Assembly: GCA_963277665.1 (NCBI GenBank)
Contig: OY728130.1
Span: 1,361,942,393 to 1,362,006,392, forward strand
Direction of reading: 5' to 3'
DNA from: Viscum album
Lineage: Eukaryota > Streptophyta > Magnoliopsida > Santalales > Viscaceae
DNA length: 64,000 bases
Shown here: positions 61,340 through 64,000 of the stretch, in pieces
Numbering within the stretch: the stretch's first letter is position 1
How the letters are laid out: each line of letters opens with the position of its first letter
Made by a program: the position numbers and the translations under genes
The notes under the pieces: model-generated
The model's input: only the letters and a program-made list of their open reading frames with translations
Database searches by the model: none
What the model was told of the DNA's origin: nothing

Positions 61340-62760
61340 TCAACATGGATAGGATGAGGGTGTAGAGTTTTAGTTCTTTAGTAAGATTCTTAATGCTGGG
61401 GAGACTTTGTGTGACTAATTCTGGTCTCCCAATGGGTTTCAATCCTTCTGCGATATAATGGTTATTCTAATAGGTATAATATATGAATTCATGGATAATT
61501 TAATATAATATAATTTTTTTGACCCCTAAATATACTTATATGTATCATGACATAAGACGTCGTAAATGGTTGTTGTGAATGAGATGATAGATTGTGTATT
61601 TTTTTGTCTTGATGCCTTAAATGTCTGGGAATTAAGGATGAACATCTTATGTCTACTAGTTTATTGGAACCCTTTTCCATTCCTGGATATATATGGGATG
61701 AGATATTAATAGAGTAGATTATCTACCTTATAATCCTTGGGGTATGAATATGATATGGGTAATCATTTATACACTCAAGAAATCATTGAATATCATACTA
61801 ATCATGGAGTCAATGAAGGGATAGGATCTCTAGAACCTGTATGTAAGGGATATTGAAATAATCCATTTTTTTTAATTTACTATTATTTTAGATAGGTAAT
61901 TCCAATACACATTTTAATTGTTTATTGGATTATAGGTAACTTTGGGATTTTAGTTAATATTGAGAATGTTATATCATCCCTAGATGGATGGATAGACTAA
62001 GTGAGGCATCCAGATTCAAAAAGACATGCATTGGGAATGAAATTTTTTTCAATAGATAAATGGAGAAACATCTTCCATTAATAACGTTTTCCTATAACAA
62101 TATTTATTAGGATTTGATCAGGATGTTTCCATATGAGGCATTTTATGGTTGTCCTTACAGATCACCTCATTATTAGGTAGATATTGGATAATTTCCCTTG
62201 GATGTACAAACCATTGTTAAAGAGGAAAAAAATATTTCTCAACTGATTATGTTTTTTATAAATATATCAGAGTCTTTAGAAATCATATGATTATGGATAT
62301 CATCAACTATTGTAATTTGAGGTAGGGGATAAGGGTTTTCCTAAAAGTTTCACTTCTTCTGGGATATAGATGATTAGGGAGGTAGTTTATGTTAACACCT
62401 CACTATATCACCCCATTTTATATTTTTGAGAGACATAATAAGGTGGATTATTGATTACAATAACCCAATCATTGAATTTTATCCATGACGTGTTTTAGGC
62501 ATCAAACTAAAGAAGTAACAACTAGATCAATCAGACATAAGGAAGTGAGAGGATGTTGAAATTGAACCCAACATGTCAGTGATTAAAATTCCAGATCAGA
62601 TAATAGACCAACATGATAATTTTAAAAATATAAATTCAATCACATTAGTTTGATAGAAATTGAAGTGTTTAGGTAAATCCTTAAAAAATGGGAGTGTGAG
62701 GAATTCCTAATAGAGAATAGACTTATCTCATTCAAGGTTTATGATCCTGAAAATTTCAAG
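61340..62760 (+). pseudogene. Integrase pseudogene of gypsy 3
   Basis: In broken frames: HDIRRRKWLL (61546 on), matching the HHCC-domain block YHDLKRHYWW; NMIWVIIYTLKKS, matching the AIWVIVDRLTKSA block after the first Asp; YHP*MDG*TK*GIQIQKDM (61972 on), matching YHPQTDGQTERTIQTLEDM; and MFPYEAFYGCPYRSP (62124-62168), matching the APYEALYGRxCRSP block. The C-terminal LDR-type block (IPDQIIDQHDNFKNINSITLV) follows near 62590-62655. Stops are frequent; it is dead. Confidence 0.8.
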
Positions 62761-62787
62761 GGGAACCAATCATTTTTTTGTTTGAAT

Positions 62788-64000
62788 TGTCACACCCAAG
62801 TAAATATAATTAGGTATGGAGGCTTTGTTGTATTTTCCTTTTAAGATTCCAGATCATTTGTAATTCAACAGAAGGTTTTGGTCTTGTTGGTGGCTAGTGG
62901 AGTCCACTAGATATCCAACGATGGACCACCAACCTGCCAATTGAGGTTGGAAGAGAACCTACACACCTTTAGGTACTACCAACTACACAATGAGCTTCCA
63001 CTAGCCTAATGTTAGAGACCTATGAGTATAGGTTCTCTTCTAGTACTAACTATCCATCTGATTAGTCATCACCAGCCAGTCGGTGTTCTACCGGCTTGCT
63101 GGTGGATCTCTAGCAGCTCACTAGGGATGTCGAAGGTTATGTTGTTTAGCAGGGGATAAAATTTCTTTTCTCTCCAAGAATGTTTATTTAGCCACTAAAA
63201 TCTATCCCCTTATACTATAATATGATTTTTTTGATCAAGATGGTATTTTTTGTCATTTTTTACTCTCATTATTTTTATTTGTATAAATTTATGCCAATTG
63301 AATGATTATATCTCTGTTTAATGTAATTAGGTGAGTTAAATATATTATAATTTATTTTCATCTCCATCTATCCATGTGTTTTATTTCATATGAGTCTAGA
63401 TCCTTGGATCTAGCATTGAAAAGGAAAATTTATGTTTTCATCAGATCTATGTTCTCTAGGATCTAATCTATTATACTATTATCACAAATCATGAAATTAA
63501 TGGGGTTTTCATTAATATTGATGTAGGTGTATATATCCTATAGTCATTCACATAGTATGATTTATGTAATTAAGATTCCCTTTGGTTTTGATTTAAGATA
63601 TTGAAAATTTAAAATCCTTGTGAGGTGAATTTAATTCATGGTGTCTATGTATTTTTTTTAAAAAAAGATTTTTTTTGATAACCATTTTGATGAACATGTT
63701 CTGTTCAATAAAATTTATCATTGATGGTTTTGAAATTGAAACAGTTTTTGAAGAATGTATATGTTATGGAATCACTATATAATATGTTTTATGAATATGA
63801 AGCATAATTATTTTGTATTTTAATGGTGATATATATCACATTTAGAGATCTCATATTATGGATAAAAATCATACATATGGAAACCATATGAGAGTAATCT
63901 ATCACAAATAAAGGTGATCATGATGCTATGGGGAAAGTGGAATGCTTTTATTGGGGAACTGAGGTTCACTGAGCTATGATTCACTTATGTTGTATAGTGT
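62788..64000 (+). repeat. Right LTR of gypsy 3 (incomplete at window edge)
   Basis: Starts TGTCACACCC. It contains the palindrome CTAGTGGAGTCCACTAG (62894-62910) and a nested hairpin-like repeat at 63071-63103 (ACCAGC/GCTGGT outer, CGGT/ACCG inner). About 800 bases of LTR should follow outside the window. Confidence 0.7.

Larger units (their letters stand above)
59085..64000 (+). mobile_element. Ty3/gypsy element 3 (internal deletion; runs off window)
   Basis: Left LTR 59085-61083, primer-binding site, 1.7 kb interior with integrase only, right LTR from 62788. Gag, protease, RT and RNase H are absent, so the interior is a large deletion derivative. The LTRs (TGTCA...TTACA) differ from those of gypsy 1 and 2, so it is another family. 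Divergence between its LTRs is high by eye, indicating an old insertion. Confidence 0.8.

Overview
The window reads as nuclear DNA from a plant with a large, repeat-packed genome. It is strongly AT-rich and made almost entirely of decayed retrotransposons: Ty3/gypsy, Ty1/copia, one plant L1-type LINE, a large-LTR family that keeps only gag remnants, and one tRNA-derived SINE-like insert. No host protein gene, rRNA gene, functional tRNA gene, CRISPR array or operon is supportable. The taxon cannot be fixed from sequence alone; long-lived, very divergent LTR pairs would fit conifers or large-genome monocots. All boundaries and identity levels were judged by eye.

Layout. 1-1089: unassigned AT-rich DNA with a microsatellite. 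1090-7397: 'U1', an old minus-strand large-LTR element (left LTR, internal gag remnant, start of right LTR). 7398-17385: gypsy copy 1 (plus strand, about 3.1 kb LTRs, gag-PR-RT-RH-INT full of stops), inserted in the right LTR of U1 and cut off inside its own 3' LTR. 17386-20530: 5'-truncated LINE remnant (minus). 20590-21990 and 25628-26317: two different copia pol remnants (minus). 26318-55377: 'U2', homologue of U1, whose right LTR holds gypsy copy 2 (31454-52681), whose 3' LTR in turn holds 'E' (42191-52310), a younger and complete member of the U family with two 3.9-kb LTRs and a TSD. 55378-59084: unassigned. 59085-64000: gypsy 3, a deletion derivative with both LTRs (the right one running off the window) around an integrase-only interior.

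History. 2264-17385 and about 26318-41400 are two copies of one roughly 15-kb segment. Gypsy 1 and gypsy 2 sit at the same base of the U right LTR, share premature stops, and resemble each other far more than the two LTRs of either copy do. One gypsy insertion was therefore duplicated later with its host element. The inferred order is U insertion, gypsy insertion, gypsy decay, then segmental duplication and E insertion (these two have similar divergence). The U left LTR at 1896-1900 preserves the empty gypsy target site.

Nothing here is a coherent new functional system. The most unusual items are the U/E family (gag-remnant-only, LTRs longer than the interior, recurrent insertion at one locus), a shared pyrimidine-tract plus TATA promoter layout in two unrelated LTR families, a conserved 31-bp minisatellite inside gypsy LTRs, and the SINE-like insert.
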